64,000 bases of DNA, from assembly GCA_015039315.1 (NCBI GenBank), contig WIDE01000095.1, positions 1 through 64,000 of the forward strand, read 5' to 3'. The translations under genes and the position numbers were made by a program. Under the pieces are notes generated by a model that did not search any database, was not told the origin of the DNA, and worked only from the letters and a program-made list of their open reading frames with translations. Each line of letters begins with the position of its first letter. Positions within the stretch are counted from its first letter, which is position 1. The stretch is from Clavulina sp. PMI_390. Lineage: Eukaryota > Basidiomycota > Agaricomycetes > Cantharellales > Hydnaceae. Positions 11,430 to 22,873 of this stretch are shown piece after piece.

Positions 11430-12504
11430 TTATGCACCCTCAAACTCGACATCGTCAACATGCATGACTGTATTGCGATATGTTCACGTCAGTGTACCTG
11501 AAAATATTGCCTATCAAATAAATTGCACTTACACCCAACGACCATGTCAGCCACGATAACCACCTCATAATGCTTGCCATGGCTAATATTACCTTTGGGC
11601 TTGAACTGTCAGCATTGCCGTGAGCGGGAACAAGCTAGGCTGGGATCTCACCTTTGACGTTTTTTATTATCGTTGTGGAAGACTTATTCACCCAAAACAA
11701 CGAAAACTCTCGCACAGAGAATGCCTGGTACTGTGAATCTTTCGCCGTGCGATCAATCCAGGCGGACTTCTCTTTTCCCTTCACATGGGCACGCTTCCAT
11801 GGACACGGCGGGCTGGCAGAAATGGCGAGGTGATATGGGTTCTTGGGTTCAACTTTGGGCGTTGGTACTCCGTTTGCGTCAAAAGTCCAAATGGCGGGAT
11901 CAAATATGAAAGAAGCAGAGTCGGAAACTGAGCGATAGGCCTTGTCCCGCACGATAACCTCTATGGGAGCCGCCGGGTCGGTTCCGACAGCGTCAGCTGA
12001 GAAGTTGAGTCGCTCTTCTTCCGCCATTGGCACATCAGCATTCGGGAAAAATATTTCTTCGATATCGCTTGCGGTGAGCCCTTCGACGGTTGCGATGTGG
12101 GCTTTGAGATTTTTCGCCGTACGGGGGGGTGCAATGTGCTCCGGTCGAACCCGCCCAAGCCTCGCATTGTTGTCGTGGCCTCGGGATGCTGAGAGGGGAG
12201 AGCTGGGGTAAAAGGGGTCCAAAGGCATGCCCCTCTGGAAGAGGCGATAATAGACTAAAATAAGAACGTCGTGCAGGGGAAGCACTGTGAGAAATTCCTG
12301 TCGCAACTCAGGGTTTAGAGGGTTTAGACTCACCGAACACTGTCGTGGTGTCCGAGGCTTCGACGACTTCGACCAAGGGTTCTAATGGAACGAATGAGGG
12401 AGCTATACCCATTGATATCAAGGCAAGAGGGCGGAATAAGTAGTGCTAGCGAAGCGTAGAGGGGCGTCCGACTCACCAGGTTGAGGGCTCGAGGCGCCAG
12501 CCAT
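11430..12504 (-). CDS. U5: PPxY/ubiquitin-like family protein, intact (about 265 aa)
   Basis: Five phase-1 exons: 12477-12504, 12334-12402, 11652-12254, 11533-11592 and 11430-11467. The protein starts MAGASSPQP. Exon 2 begins APSFVPLEPL, so the PPxY slot is degenerate (PSF). Exon 3 has YYRLFQRGMPLDPF, RLGRVRPEHIAPPRTAK, LKAHIATVEGL, EEIFFPNADVPM and VIVRDKAYRS, a linker with W.FDANGVPTPK, and PPCPWKRAH. Exon 4 has GKHYEVVIVADMVVG and exon 5 MHVDDVEFEGA. An ATG 10 codons upstream (12534) is also in frame; the shorter form was preferred because U2 and U9 also start MAG or MTG. Function unknown. Confidence 0.8.
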
Positions 12505-12534
12505 ATGAAAAAGCTTCATGCTGTATCTTTTCAT

Positions 12535-12904
12535 GGTAAAAGGATGCGTCCTAGTTGTTGATATTGAGCATCTTTGATGGATTAAATATCATGAGTTTAT
12601 AGACCAGCTTTGAGGCAGTGCTTTGCGTCGACGCCTACGCCTTCGGCAATGATGGCGATGCAGTTCATGCTTTCTAGCTGTCTAGCCTGTGGAGCAGCTC
12701 GGTCATCATTGACTATGTTCTCGAGTTGTCGGATCCTAGTCGACACTAGGCGGTTTGCTGCCGCTGGCGATTGCGAAGCTCAGGGAAATGAGACAAAGGT
12801 TGAAGCTGAACAAGATTTGTCACGAAGCACAGCAAAAACGACTTGATCCCAAAATAGGCAAGGCTATAGAAAAAATGCGGCAAGTAACCCCGTCTAGAAT
12901 TTTT
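12535..12904. other. No supported gene
   Basis: Spacer between the 5' end of U5 and the truncated end of U6. The 3' part of U6 would be expected here but no family exon is seen. Confidence 0.4.
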
Positions 12905-13301
12905 TGCAGGGGGCATACGTCGCGTGGAGGTGGCAGGTCGTCGATGAGGTGCCCGATTCGGTCAATCCTCTGGTTGACACTTGATCCAAGGCGTTGATAG
13001 CAGGCAATGGGAGTGCGGTCTTTATATAGGCGATAGTGGATTGGAGGTAATAATATATTAAGATTATGTCAGATACTTGCGAAGGGAGCTGGTGTTTTCT
13101 CGTTGCGTACAGAGCAGGAGAACCCGACCCAGAGAAGTAGGTAGAGAAGACATGCTTCGCTGGCGTCATCCAACCGGTCACCGGGCCAAAAGAAGCAAAG
13201 CTTGACGCTGGGCCTGAAATGCGGTATTAGGTTCACCCGCGGTGCTGTCATGAGACTCATGGAGATCGTCGCGACTCACTAGATGGAGCCGACGAGGACA
13301 T
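12905..13301 (-). pseudogene. U6: 3'-truncated family member
   Basis: Exon 1 (MSSSAPS, 13280-13301) and exon 2 (SPASSFASFGPVTGWM) are readable. The main exon begins HYRLYKDRTPIACYQRLGSS, RIGHL and IDDLPPPRDVCPLQKI, and then family similarity stops near 12905, inside the ubiquitin-like helix. No linker, C-terminal module or terminal exons follow. It is a partial duplicate of U4, including upstream DNA. Confidence 0.75.
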
Positions 13302-13800
13302 GCCACCGTCATAGGGAGATGACAGAGCGCGCGTGATAGCGCAGAGAGAAGCAGGGAGCAGTCTTCATGCTCAGGAGGGGAGCAAATCCCCGAGGGAGCC
13401 ACTGACAGGCGCGGGTTAATCGCTCGCGTTCCCTTGACAGTAAAGACGACAGCGCGACAATCTCCCCCTGGATCCTTTTCTGAGCACTCTTCGGGTTTTC
13501 TGAACCACTCTAGCGTCATAGCCGGACGTAGGGAAGATAAAGCGGTGGAGGAGCATGCTCTATGGGATCATTTGTTTCTCGAGGATAAGGAGCAGCAAGC
13601 GCGCCAGCAAAGTGGAACTCGAACAAGTTCACCCTTCCTCATCGCCCGACAGATATGAAGGCTCATGCTCTGCATTGCGCCGGATAGAACTCTGTTTTGG
13701 TCTGATGCGTCTCTCAAGTGGTGCTTTTATATGTCCTAGAATTTTGGTAGTAAGCGCATAACGACGGAGATCCCTCCTCCTGGTCCTGTTTTGGGACATA
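12905..13800. repeat. Segmental duplication, copy B (pairs with 10416-11290)
   Basis: This is the partner of the unit described for 10416-11290. It carries only the gene start and flank, and similarity ends abruptly within the U6 coding sequence. Confidence 0.72.
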
Positions 13801-13951
13801 CTCTCGGGCTTTCATTATGACACGTATCAAAGCTCCTGTTAAATATACAGTCTCCAGTAGTCAGAAGTGACGTTCAGCGCCACAGCAACACAACTATGTG
13901 TGAAGAGAATGATGCTTGGTAGCCCTGTGTACAACCAGCCGATACGACTAT

Positions 13952-15185
13952 TTAACTGTCAATGTACCTATCTAAAATTCTCTCGTGAGCAGTATCCGAG
14001 GGTGAGAAGAGCATTACGACTTACAGCACATCCGGCTCTCACGTGGGAAAATGATTTGATTGTCTAAAATAGTTTTCAGCAAACAACGAAAAAAAAAGGG
14101 GCGATATGTTAGTGCTTACTCTGGGTCATCGCATTATAGTAGAATAATGCATTCTTAGGGATGTTGACCGTTCGACCATACTGGTCAACATGTCTTGTGT
14201 GCTTCGGTGAAAAGTTGAGACCGATCCCCCACCCAGGCGGTGGCATGAGCTCGATAATGTTGGGGGCTGCGAGGATCAGCGATGAATCTTGCGGATGGGT
14301 CAAAGGTACCCCAAATCCCGAGACGTCCAATGTCCACCAACTCGATGTAGAAACACTTGGAGCGAATGACGGTAGTGAACCAAGAGGATTCAATTGTGAG
14401 GGATATGCATTTGGAAGGGGTGATCCAAATGGTACTCCAGCACCTCCAGGAAAAGCGCTATTCATAGAAGGAAAAGCGCTGTTCATGAAATTTGGTGTTT
14501 GAATAACACCAGGCCCAGTGAGTTGGTTATACACTAGCAGTAAGATATTATGAATGGGAGATATTTCATATGGTAAATTTGTTGCTGACCGTAGTCAGCA
14601 CATGCGTCAGCATGATCCTTGCGTTTGGCGAATGATGGTATTTGACCAAAACCAGGCCCAAAGAACTGGCTATATACTGTATCGGGAGTGGCTCCGTTCA
14701 TGAGCTGACTGCGGACTAACTAAGAGTAAGATACTGGCGATACAAACACCGATGCCACTAGGATTTGTGCTTACGACGGTCAGCATGTGTCCTAGCATAC
14801 AGTTGGCGGTTCTGAGCGTTCTGGCTCGGAGAATAATTCCCAGAGGCGTCAGTACTGGAAGCTAGGTAAGGAAAAGATCCGGTAAGGTCCACTCCTGTAA
14901 CTTGAGTCGAGATCCCCAAGAGTTAGAATCGTGTGTGATACGACTTGAAAAACAACAGATAGTCTAGAAAACTCACACATGGCTTTGCAGGTTGAGTCAA
15001 AGTTTTGCAAGGTTGGTGGTAGGGAGTGGAAGACCCAGGACAGGAGCAGTCGATAAGGATAAATAGTGATCGCCAACTTGCTTACCTAGCCATAGACGCT
15101 CGGACCGGATGCTGGGTACATTGGGAGAGATGCACATACCAGGGGCTACCACTCCGTTTGTTGCGAAAAATACTTGGCATTCCAT
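13952..15185 (-). CDS. U7: variant family member lacking the ubiquitin-like part
   Basis: The 3' half is clear. Exon 14120-14533 ends with the family module (WWTLDVSGFGVPLTHP, MPPPGWGIGLNFSPK, NALFYYNAM), followed by a 39-nt exon (14025-14063, QIIFPRESRMC) and a short last exon (13952-13971). Upstream there is no YYRLY/LKRxI segment. Instead there are two 87-nt exons in a row (14590-14676 and 14775-14861), both phase 1, encoding HAD-containing stretches (RKDHADACADY and RTHADR). The start of the 14590 exon (YSQFFGPGFGQIPSF) repeats the start of the next (YNQLTGPGVIQTPNF). NSAFPSM/NSAFPGG is a further internal repeat. Exons before 14977 are uncertain. The true start may be the ATG at 15457-15459, whose flank resembles that of U10. 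Confidence 0.5.
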
Positions 15186-15459
15186 TCAGGATTATCACCA
15201 GTGACTTACATGTGAACGCTAAATATATTCATCCGAAAAAGCTGATTCAAATCTATTGGATCACATTTAGACTCAAATGAAGAAACGATAAAAGTCGTTT
15301 ATATTGAAAATCCAATGCAGTCCCTGGCAGAAAGACGATTAGCCCTGCGTCAAATCGGATATATTTTATACGAACCTCTGCTCCTGCGGGAGTCGGTGAG
15401 CGAACCAAGTTGAGGATTACGGTGTTTAGTACGAGTGAGATTCAATAACTTGTGGACAT

Positions 15460-15790
15460 GGAAGAGAAATCGCAGATGGTGGACCCAAGAGACTCGACGA
15501 GTAAGATATTGCTTAATGAGGGTAAGGGCTGGATATTTTATATTCGGTTATCTCTATGGTGAAGCCCCTAACGCTCCCAGTTGATCTCTTGGCGTCTATA
15601 GCCCATTAGACTGGCAGTGTTGACGCTTGCACAGCCTCCGCTGGTCGCTCCAAGTTAAATTGCCATTGTTACGCAGCAATGTTAAAAGTCATTTCCATGG
15701 CAGTGGGAGCAGGCCGAGCGCTCGGCAGGAAGGATGACAACATTAGTGCAAAATCTATTAGGATGTTTCCGAAGTGCGTGTCAGGATGGT
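15460..15790. repeat. Duplicated 5' flank, copy A (pairs with about 20781-21065)
   Basis: Shared blocks such as TTGACGCTTGCAC and AAAGTCATTTCC (GAGTCATTTCC in the other copy), in the same order and spacing, also lie upstream of U10. This suggests that U7 and U10 share an ancestral promoter region. Confidence 0.55.
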
Positions 15791-15999
15791 TGCGCTGCAG
15801 ATTTAGAATGCTCGTTGATCGTCTTGGAATGATCCCATATATGGTCAAAGTTCAGTTTATATCAATGTTCATAACTCTGATCCTGTGCGTGAGAGTGTTG
15901 AAGCATAATACCTCCGCTTATCCGGAGTTGGGTCTTGTTGGCAATAGTCCATAGCTTGTTCAATCATTGACTGGGAGGCTTCTCATGCACAGAAAGCAG

Positions 16000-16330
16000 A
16001 CGGAAGAGGTAGGCTTTTGGGTGGACATGGGACCAGCTCATCAAGTTGGTGCAAATTATGCGTCAATTTCCCTGCTGGCCTTGTATCGTCAATTCAACAA
16101 ACATAGCCCCCATCTCTACTGATTCATGTTTCTGAAATACCGAGTTCATTACAGCAGTCACGCTGACCCTCGCTAACAGAATCTCATGCTTGGTTCTCAT
16201 TTCTCGCGATTCAACGAGCGTACAGGTATCGAGATAACGCAAGGCACATTTATGCGATGTCAGTTGGGCAATATAGCCATTAGTATCGATATAATAGTAG
16301 GTCAACGGAAAGATGACTCCAAATAAACTC
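16000..16330. repeat. Remnant similar to the 3' flank of U12 (22.64-22.99 kb)
   Basis: Similar blocks occur in the same order: a CTGGGAG/CTCATG block near 15970-15990, and AAGGCACATTTATGCGATGT near 16240, which resembles the U12 terminal exon and its intron near 22905. It is probably the tail of a lost copy lying just 3' of U8. Confidence 0.45.
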
Positions 16331-16406
16331 GAATGATCACATAAAATAGGGGGAATTACAGCAGACTTATATGTAGCAAATGGCCGAGTTCCATTGGAGT
16401 GCGCAT

Positions 16407-17460
16407 CTATGGGTCCTCGAACTCTACCCATTGCACTGGTATGACTTTCGCGAGACGGCGTTCGCAATCAACATCTAGTCCATGATCTTCTGGATTTAAT
16501 ATACTCACAACCCATAAGCCCTTGTGCCACGAGGACCACCTCGTATTGAGGTTCAATCACTGTGGATGCAATGTGTCAGCGTTGATATCGAACATGCGAT
16601 CATTAGCAGACTTACATCTAAAGACAGTATCTTCAATTCTTCTGAGTGGCCCGGTCGGGTTTACATACAACAAGGCTCTCTCAGGAAGTCGCACTGAATC
16701 ATAGCTGATTATACTGGGGTCCCTTTGGATATACATCCATCTGCGTTTTGGATTAGAGTGAGCCCGCTTCCACGGAGCTGGCGGAACTGCCGCCGCCAAT
16801 AACCAACCTGCGGTGCTATCAACTCTAGGTATCGCAAGACCCTTCGAGTCGACCGACCAGATCATAGGGTCAGGGGTTCTAACTGTGATATGGGGAGTAC
16901 GGGACGCTCCGTCTTTGATGACAATCTCTAGGGGAGACTTGGGATCACGCCCAGGGGAACCATCAGAAAAACTCAAGCGATCAGAGCCCCACATCCCGCT
17001 CTTGGCTCCGGGAAGGTAGATGCTCTCCACAGTCCCGTCCGAGAATCCCTCAACATTCGCGATGAACCCCTTGAGAATCCTTACGGTTCGCGGAGGCGAA
17101 AGGTGAGTCGGCAGGAATCTCCTAATTAAAACATCGTCGCCAGGGACTGAGCCAGCTTCGTTCGCGCTGCTGCGGGGGAGGATTGGGAGGCTATTGTGAA
17201 AAAGGCGATAGTACACTAATCAAGACAGAACGATTAGATAAAGCGAGATAAATGGGGACAGATTGTTACAATATGGCGCTTGCTCGGCATAACTTGAGGG
17301 CTTCGAGTCGTAACTGGAGGAAGGATCCTCTCCTCCGCTAATCTCAGCATATTTTGGAGGTAGTTGATCTACATTCAGAAATTTCTCTAGCTCGACCAGT
17401 TATCCATAGAGTATTGTATAGCACGAACATACTTGTACGGTTCGACGGATTGTCGGACAT
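16407..17460 (-). CDS. U8: PPxY/ubiquitin-like family protein, intact (about 271 aa)
   Basis: Five phase-1 exons: 17433-17460 (MSDNPSNRT), 17270-17368, 16616-17215, 16509-16559 (51 nt) and 16407-16444 (38 nt). Exon 2 begins QLPPKYAEISGGEDP, a PPxY motif. Exon 3 has YYRLFHNSLPI, RRFLPTHLSPPRTVRILKG, ANVEGF, ESIYLPGAKSGM and VIKDGASR, then W.VDSKGLAIPRVD, PPAPWKRAHSNPKRR and RALLYVNPTGPLRRI. Exon 4 encodes EPQYEVVLVAQGLMG and exon 5 ends IPVQWVEFEDP. It is close to U9 and U2. I cannot assign a function. A longer minus-strand frame at 17387-17932 covers exon 1 by chance and is not a gene. Confidence 0.83.
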
Positions 17461-18175
17461 CGCAATTTGGGATATTCCTGCTTTGCAAGGGCGATATTTG
17501 AGGGGCTGACAGATGCTGAAGATGACGTGACACTGAGCGGCCGTTGGAGGCTGTCAAAATAAGAGAGCCCACGAGGCAGTGCTCAGGTACGGGGGGGCAG
17601 TGATTTGCGGTGTCGCAATGTTTGCGATGCGCGGTAGCTTTGGATAATAAATATCTATGCTGTGACATGCAAGTATATTGAGTGTACCTTTGATTACCGC
17701 ACATCATGCCACGATTTTCCCTTGCCTGAATCAACAGATACCCGAGCTCTAATTGTCGTGCGAGAATCCTTAGCCACCAAGTGCATAAGCTGATAGTTCT
17801 AGGAGAGTGTGTGACTTCCGCTACGAATTCAATCACCTGAATCCATTGAAATATTAGGGAGCGACCCTGATCTATAATTGCACATACTGATGTGATATGG
17901 AGCTCCTGGACGCCGCAGTTTCTTCGCATCAAAAGTAACTCAAACAGATTACCCAGTGCAACCCCTAAGGTTTATTCTCGGGCTTCTAAAAATTCTCTTA
18001 AATCACAAAATTCGAGCCATGTGAACGCCTGGTAGCCACGATGTCTACAAGCCTGGTACACCAGACCCTGTCTCCTCAGACTTGTTTGCTCCCAATAACG
18101 CTTGGCTCTACTTCTCGCTAACACTGTTCTTGAAATCATAAAACTATCTAGACAGATATGTTCTGCGGATCAAGA
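17461..18175. other. Spacer between U8 and U9
   Basis: Intergenic DNA with the U8 5' flank and the U9 3' flank. No coding signal in either strand beyond short chance frames. Confidence 0.4.
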
Positions 18176-19239
18176 TTATTGATCCTCCAAAATGACCCAC
18201 TGTACAGGGATGACTGTTGCATCCGTATTCAATCAGTATTAGATCAGGACCAGATAGTCGTATTCCAAAGCAGCTCACAACCAATAATCCCCTCTGAAAC
18301 AACAACCACACGGTATTGGTCTTCAGTAACTATATATTTAGATCAATAAGTGGTCATGGACTGTATCGCAACTATCTGAAACTCACCTTTAGTGTTATTA
18401 TCTTCAATTCTTGTCAGCGGCTTGGTTGGGTCGATATAAAGGAGGGCTTGTTTGGGAAGCCGCACTGAAGCGTATCTGAGTATTTTAGCGTCCTTCTGTA
18501 CAAAGACCCATTCCCGATCTGGATGAGCATGCGCCCTTTTCCATGGTGGTGGGGGAACTGCAGACTCTAAGATCCAACTTGTCCCAGCATCAACCTTTGG
18601 CGACCCGATGCTATCCAATCCGATATTCCATATCACAGGGTAAGGCTTCACGGGAGGTGGAGAAGGAACAAGTGGGGCTCTACGGGCTCCTTCCTTGATC
18701 ACGATCTCCATGGGGTAGTCTTTATCGCTCCCAGGAGCACCTGTAGAGAGATTGATGCGGTCTGAGCCTGAAAGCCCGCTCTTCGCGCCAGGAAGGTAGA
18801 TTGACTCCACGTCTCCAGGGGAAAAGCCTTCCACCACCGCAACGTGTACCTTCAGAACTTTTCCGGTTCGCGGAGGTGGGAGGTGTTCCGGCAGGAGTCT
18901 TCCAGTAAAAGTTGCTTCTTCAGAGTCGATTTCCATCGTGGTCGCACCACTCTGCCAAGATGGAAGCCGGATATTGTGGTGGAAAAGGCGATAATAAACT
19001 AGAAAACAGTATCGTGTTAGATCGCATAATTCAATTGAAGGTTGCTACGTACAATATGGCCTTTTCTCTGTAGTTCTGTCAATCTTTACATCTCTGCTGT
19101 TAGGGGAATCTCCAGAATCTGCGATGTCGCCATAACTTGGCGGTGAGGCTATTTTGGGGTCGGGGTTAGAGTATAAGATGTGGGAGATACTCGCAGAAAG
19201 GAACGACATGCTCGATTGACTAGTTGAAGCGCCAGTCAT
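18176..19239 (-). CDS. U9: PPxY/ubiquitin-like family protein, intact (about 281 aa)
   Basis: Five phase-1 exons: 19191-19239, 19053-19148, 18387-18998, 18279-18329 and 18176-18213. Exon 1 encodes MTGASTSQSSMSFLSA. Exon 2 begins SPPSYGDIADSG, a PPxY motif. Exon 3 has YYRLFHHNIRLPSW, RLLPEHLPPPRTGKVLKVH, AVVEGFSPGDVESIYLPGAK and VIKEGARRAPL, then a Pro-rich linker, PPPPWKRAHAHPDRE and QALLYIDPTKPLTRI. Exon 4 encodes TEDQYRVVVVSEGIIG and exon 5 ends IPVQWVILEDQ. The first methionine could also be the internal one (MSFLS). Same subgroup as U2 and U8. Confidence 0.83.
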
Positions 19240-19582
19240 GATTTGGGAAAGCGATATTGCGGTCAAAGATGTGATGGGGTTTGTGGTTTATAACATGCGC
19301 AACGTCTAACCAAGCGAGGCAGTGCTGATGTCAGGGGCTGTGCGTCGCAGTGCTTACGGGCTCTGCCGGCTGGAAACAGAGCTTATTATTGACCATAGCC
19401 TCAAGATATCTCGTGTGTGAACGGGCAGGTGTTTTACAACCTGCTTTGGAAAAACTTTACTAATGCTTAGCAACCTGCTTTACACTATCATGAAACCCCA
19501 TACTAACTATACACCCTACCAGTTAGTGCGATTAAAGGTAAACATTTTCTTCTAATTCACTTTAGCTTTTCTATTCTAAGAA
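19240..19582. other. Spacer between U9 and U10
   Basis: No coding signal. It holds the U9 5' flank. Confidence 0.4.
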
Positions 19583-20780
19583 TCAACTAAAAGCAGGTTT
19601 CGCGATGTAAAGATGAAGAATGTCTAAGCCACCACACATAGAGCCCGGTGAAAAGCAGCCGATACCGCGTGAAACAAGGAGTTAACACAATAAAAACTTC
19701 TTTAACAGGAAAAGGGGGACGTACAACAGATTCGCCTTTCCGAAACAAGGATGACTCGATCGTAACGATCCAAAACCCCTAGTTGACCAAGGTCGATGAG
19801 GTTGCGCCTGTTAGGTCCATCCACTGCTCTGCCAAAGGTACTCTCTATTGCTTACCACGGCGATCTGCCTCGCGCCTAGCAGCACGCTCGAGATCGACAT
19901 ATAGTACATCCCATTTGCGGATGCCCAAAGAGAGCGGGAGGCCCTTGGTGTCCGACACAAATCCGACCACATTGGTTAGGCTAAAACGTCGAGCCCCCTC
20001 CGGTGAAAGTGTTGTACGCGCCCAGCCAGGTGGTGGAGTGACAGCGATGGTCTCTGGGGATGCATCAATGAGGTTTTCGTCAGCAGCATCAGTTTTGGGA
20101 TTTCCGAAGCCCGAAATTGCGTCGACAGTCCACCAATCCTTTGATGTGGATGGAAATGCCTCCATTGGTGCCCCCGATAAGAGCGATATTGGTGACAAGG
20201 GTACGTGATGCAAGGTGGGGCCACTGGGAGATGCCTCGTCAAGGAGAACCACGTTAACGGGAATATCTACGGCAGTGCCAGGAGCACCAACCAAGAGGTT
20301 GAGACGACTACCATCTTCTTCTCCGGTTTCATCGGAATGAGACAAGAACACGGACTCGATGGCATCGTCTTCGAGTCCCTCGGCTCGAGCTATGCAGCGC
20401 TTGAGGCTCCTCACAGTACAAGGAGGGGGAAGATCCTCAACTCGAAGCCAACCAATACCATCGCCTCGCCCCGCCGCCGCGGCTTGTCGTGATGGAAGGG
20501 GCGCATCATTTCGGTAGATGCGATAGTAGACTGTGAGAAATTGGTATAGCAACCCGCTTTCAAGCAAACTGAGCCCGTCAACGAACCATATATAGCGCGC
20601 TGTTGGGTAACACCAAGCGGGGACACTGTTCTCACTGAACTGCTATCATGATCAAGCTCAGCCTCAGTAGTGTAGCTGGGAGGTCGACCTCCAGAATGAT
20701 TGATATATTGAACGACTTGGCTTGGCGTAATCTCAGTGAATGGACAGTGTAAACTAATACTTACTAGAAGTCATAGACAT
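19583..20780 (-). CDS. U10: PPxY/ubiquitin-like family protein, intact (about 295 aa)
   Basis: Five phase-1 exons: 20765-20780 (16 nt, MSMTS), 20587-20688, 19856-20530, 19725-19778 and 19583-19623 (41 nt). Exon 2 begins SRPPSYTTEAELDHD, a PPxY motif. Exon 3 has YYRIYRNDAPLPSRQ, GIGWLRVEDLPPPCTVRSL, KRCIARAEGLEDDAIESVFL, SHSDETGEEDGSRLNL and VNVVLLDEA, then WWTVDAISGFGNPKTDAADE, TPPPGWARTTLSP, and LGIRKWDVLYVDLE. Exon 4 has DRYDRVILVSERRIC. The ubiquitin-like helix and DGSRL turn are clearest here. It groups with U11 and U12 (shared GFGNP or GYGNP, RIRKWD and SERRIC or AEGRIC). Function unknown. Confidence 0.83.
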
Positions 20781-21306
20781 GGAAGGGAAGTCGTGCTGGT
20801 GTCGTTCAAGAGTGGCGGCAAGGAAGACTCTGCTTAACAAGGATTAGCAATAACAGTGAGGAGGGTAGTTGCCCGTGTGTTGAAGTCCTTCACGCTCTTT
20901 GTTTATCTCCCAGCGCCTATTAGAGGTACAGCATTGACGCTTGCACTGCCACCAACACACCACTCGATTCAAACACCATCATTACATAGTGGGACGCCAG
21001 AGTCATTTCCGCCACAGTAGGAAGCAAGAATAATAGCATCAGTGCAAAAACTGATACAATGTCTCGGCGGCGTATATAAGAAGTACTACGTTGCACATTC
21101 AGAACGCTTCTTGAACATCTTGGAGTGCTTGCAGACAGTCGTAAGTCTTCTATCGATCACTTATGGCCCTGGCTTTGCGTCCGTGAGTTCAGAATTCGCG
21201 GACGTCTGACGCAGAACACTTTCATTTCTTAGGGTGTCTCTTGGGATGCAGGCATTCGCACAAACAGATGGCGCTATCAGCTATTTTCTCTCTGCTTCCT
21301 AAGTTT
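20781..21306. other. U10 5' flank and U11 3' flank
   Basis: Contains blocks shared with the flank at 15460-15790 (see that entry). No coding signal. Confidence 0.45.
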
Positions 21307-22495
21307 TCAGAAGGAAAAGGACTGCGTGAGACAAGCACGTGGTATATCTGCGTCATCGGATGAGTGATCGAGATAGTGTGGTTAAGATCCATTGAAGGAA
21401 CGAAATATGAGTGGGCCTTAGAACGGGTTCCGAGTAGTGCGGGACGTACAGCATATTCGCCCCTCAGCCACGATAATTACTCTACAGCAGTGATCTCGGT
21501 CTTGGTCCTCTGAGCGACCTGTTGTCAAGAGGACCGATCGAAGAGTCAACATGAGCCCTGTCTTGTTGGCAAATGCTTCATGACTTACCGGGGTTTGGTA
21601 ATCGAGCCACAGTGCGCTCGCAATCGATGTACACCCAATCCCATTTTCGTATGCGATAGGGTAGTAAGAAACCATCAGCATCAAAGACTATCCAAGGATT
21701 AGTCGATTGAGAGCGAGTGAACCCATTATCTGACAGAGTTGCACGAGCCCACCCAGGAGGGATCGTGAGAGCAATCATGTGGGGAGATGCAGTAATAAGA
21801 GATGGGTCGTTGGGATGGATATGAGGGTTACCAAAACCTGAAGTTGCATCAACGGTCCACCAGGTAAGTAAGTCTACGGGAAGGGGATCCGGAAGTCCTT
21901 CTAGGCTCAATTGTCGGGAAGACGATGAAGTTATACTAGTGTGAGGCCGAAAAGCGTGCGACACATCATCCAGTAGTACCACGCGAATGGGTTTGTTGAC
22001 ATCTGAGCCTGGTGAGCCCATCGAGAGTTCGAAGAGAGCACCGTCGTCCACTACTATGTTGTCTGAGTGAGACAAGTAAAGTTGATGAATTTCAGTCGCT
22101 TTGAAACCCTCTTCTCGCGCTATACTTCGTTTGAGGCTTTTGACGGTGCAGGCCGGAGGGAGGTCTTCAACGTAGATCGCACCGTGGCCGTTGCTCCCTT
22201 TTCTTGCCGAACCGAGAGTTGAGGGTCTAGGAGCATCATCTTGATAGACACGATAGTAAACTTTAACATAAATGGCACCAGCAGCTTCAGATCTTTCTCA
22301 TTAGAATACTACAACGAGCGTACTGCTTACTGACCATAAGTAGCACGCCGCCTTTCCCTTCGTTCGCGGTGTATATTATCTTTTGCGATGTAGCTTGGAG
22401 GTCGGCCTACAAAAAGGACATAGGATGTTGAAGTTTAGTCTAGATTGATTAACCTGACTTCGGCGTCTCACGTACTCGAGCTCATGGCTTTGGCA
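21307..22495 (-). CDS. U11: PPxY/ubiquitin-like family protein, intact (about 284 aa)
   Basis: Five phase-1 exons: 22486-22495 (10 nt, MSS+a), 22335-22406, 21589-22260, 21450-21509 and 21307-21347 (41 nt). Exon 2 begins SRPPSYIAKDNIH followed by an Arg-rich run. Exon 3 has YYRVYQDDAPRPST, YVEDLPPACTVKSLKRSI, REEGFKATEIHQLYLSHSD and IRVVLLDDVS, then WWTVDATSGFGNPHIHPND, TIPPGWARATLSD, YRIRKWDWVYIDCE. Exon 4 has CRVIIVAEGRIC. The last exon (YIPRACLTQSFSF) is inferred from its match in length and ending to those of U10 and U12. Exon 1 is only ten bases and is the least certain part. Confidence 0.76.
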
Positions 22496-22873
22496 AGACG
22501 GTACCTGCAAGATGGTAGCAAGAAGGCGGTACAAAACAAATCTGGTCCCGAAGTTGTGGCTGTGAGCTACCCTTGAGTATATGCACCAATGGAAAGCTGT
22601 GAGTCCTTGAGGCCAGTTTGCAGCCAAAATTTCAGATGTTCATCACTGCCTGGGAGCCTGCTCGTGAGTAGGAAGTAGCCTTAGAAGATAGGTCTTGGTG
22701 TGTTGGGCTGGCTTATCATATTGGCTCTCATTAGGTATTATTTAATGCGCGTCTCTACATTTCCTAAGATGGTCTCCATGTCTAAAAATCGATGCTGAGG
22801 ATGTCCTAAGTCCATCATGCTAATCCCTCTGTTCCACCCACTAAGATTCCCTGCTATTCCAACTTCCTGGAGA

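Noticed and set aside
17387..17932. 181-codon minus-strand frame
   Set aside because: It only covers the short first exon of U8 and its flank; composition is not protein-like and the U8 exon model explains the region.
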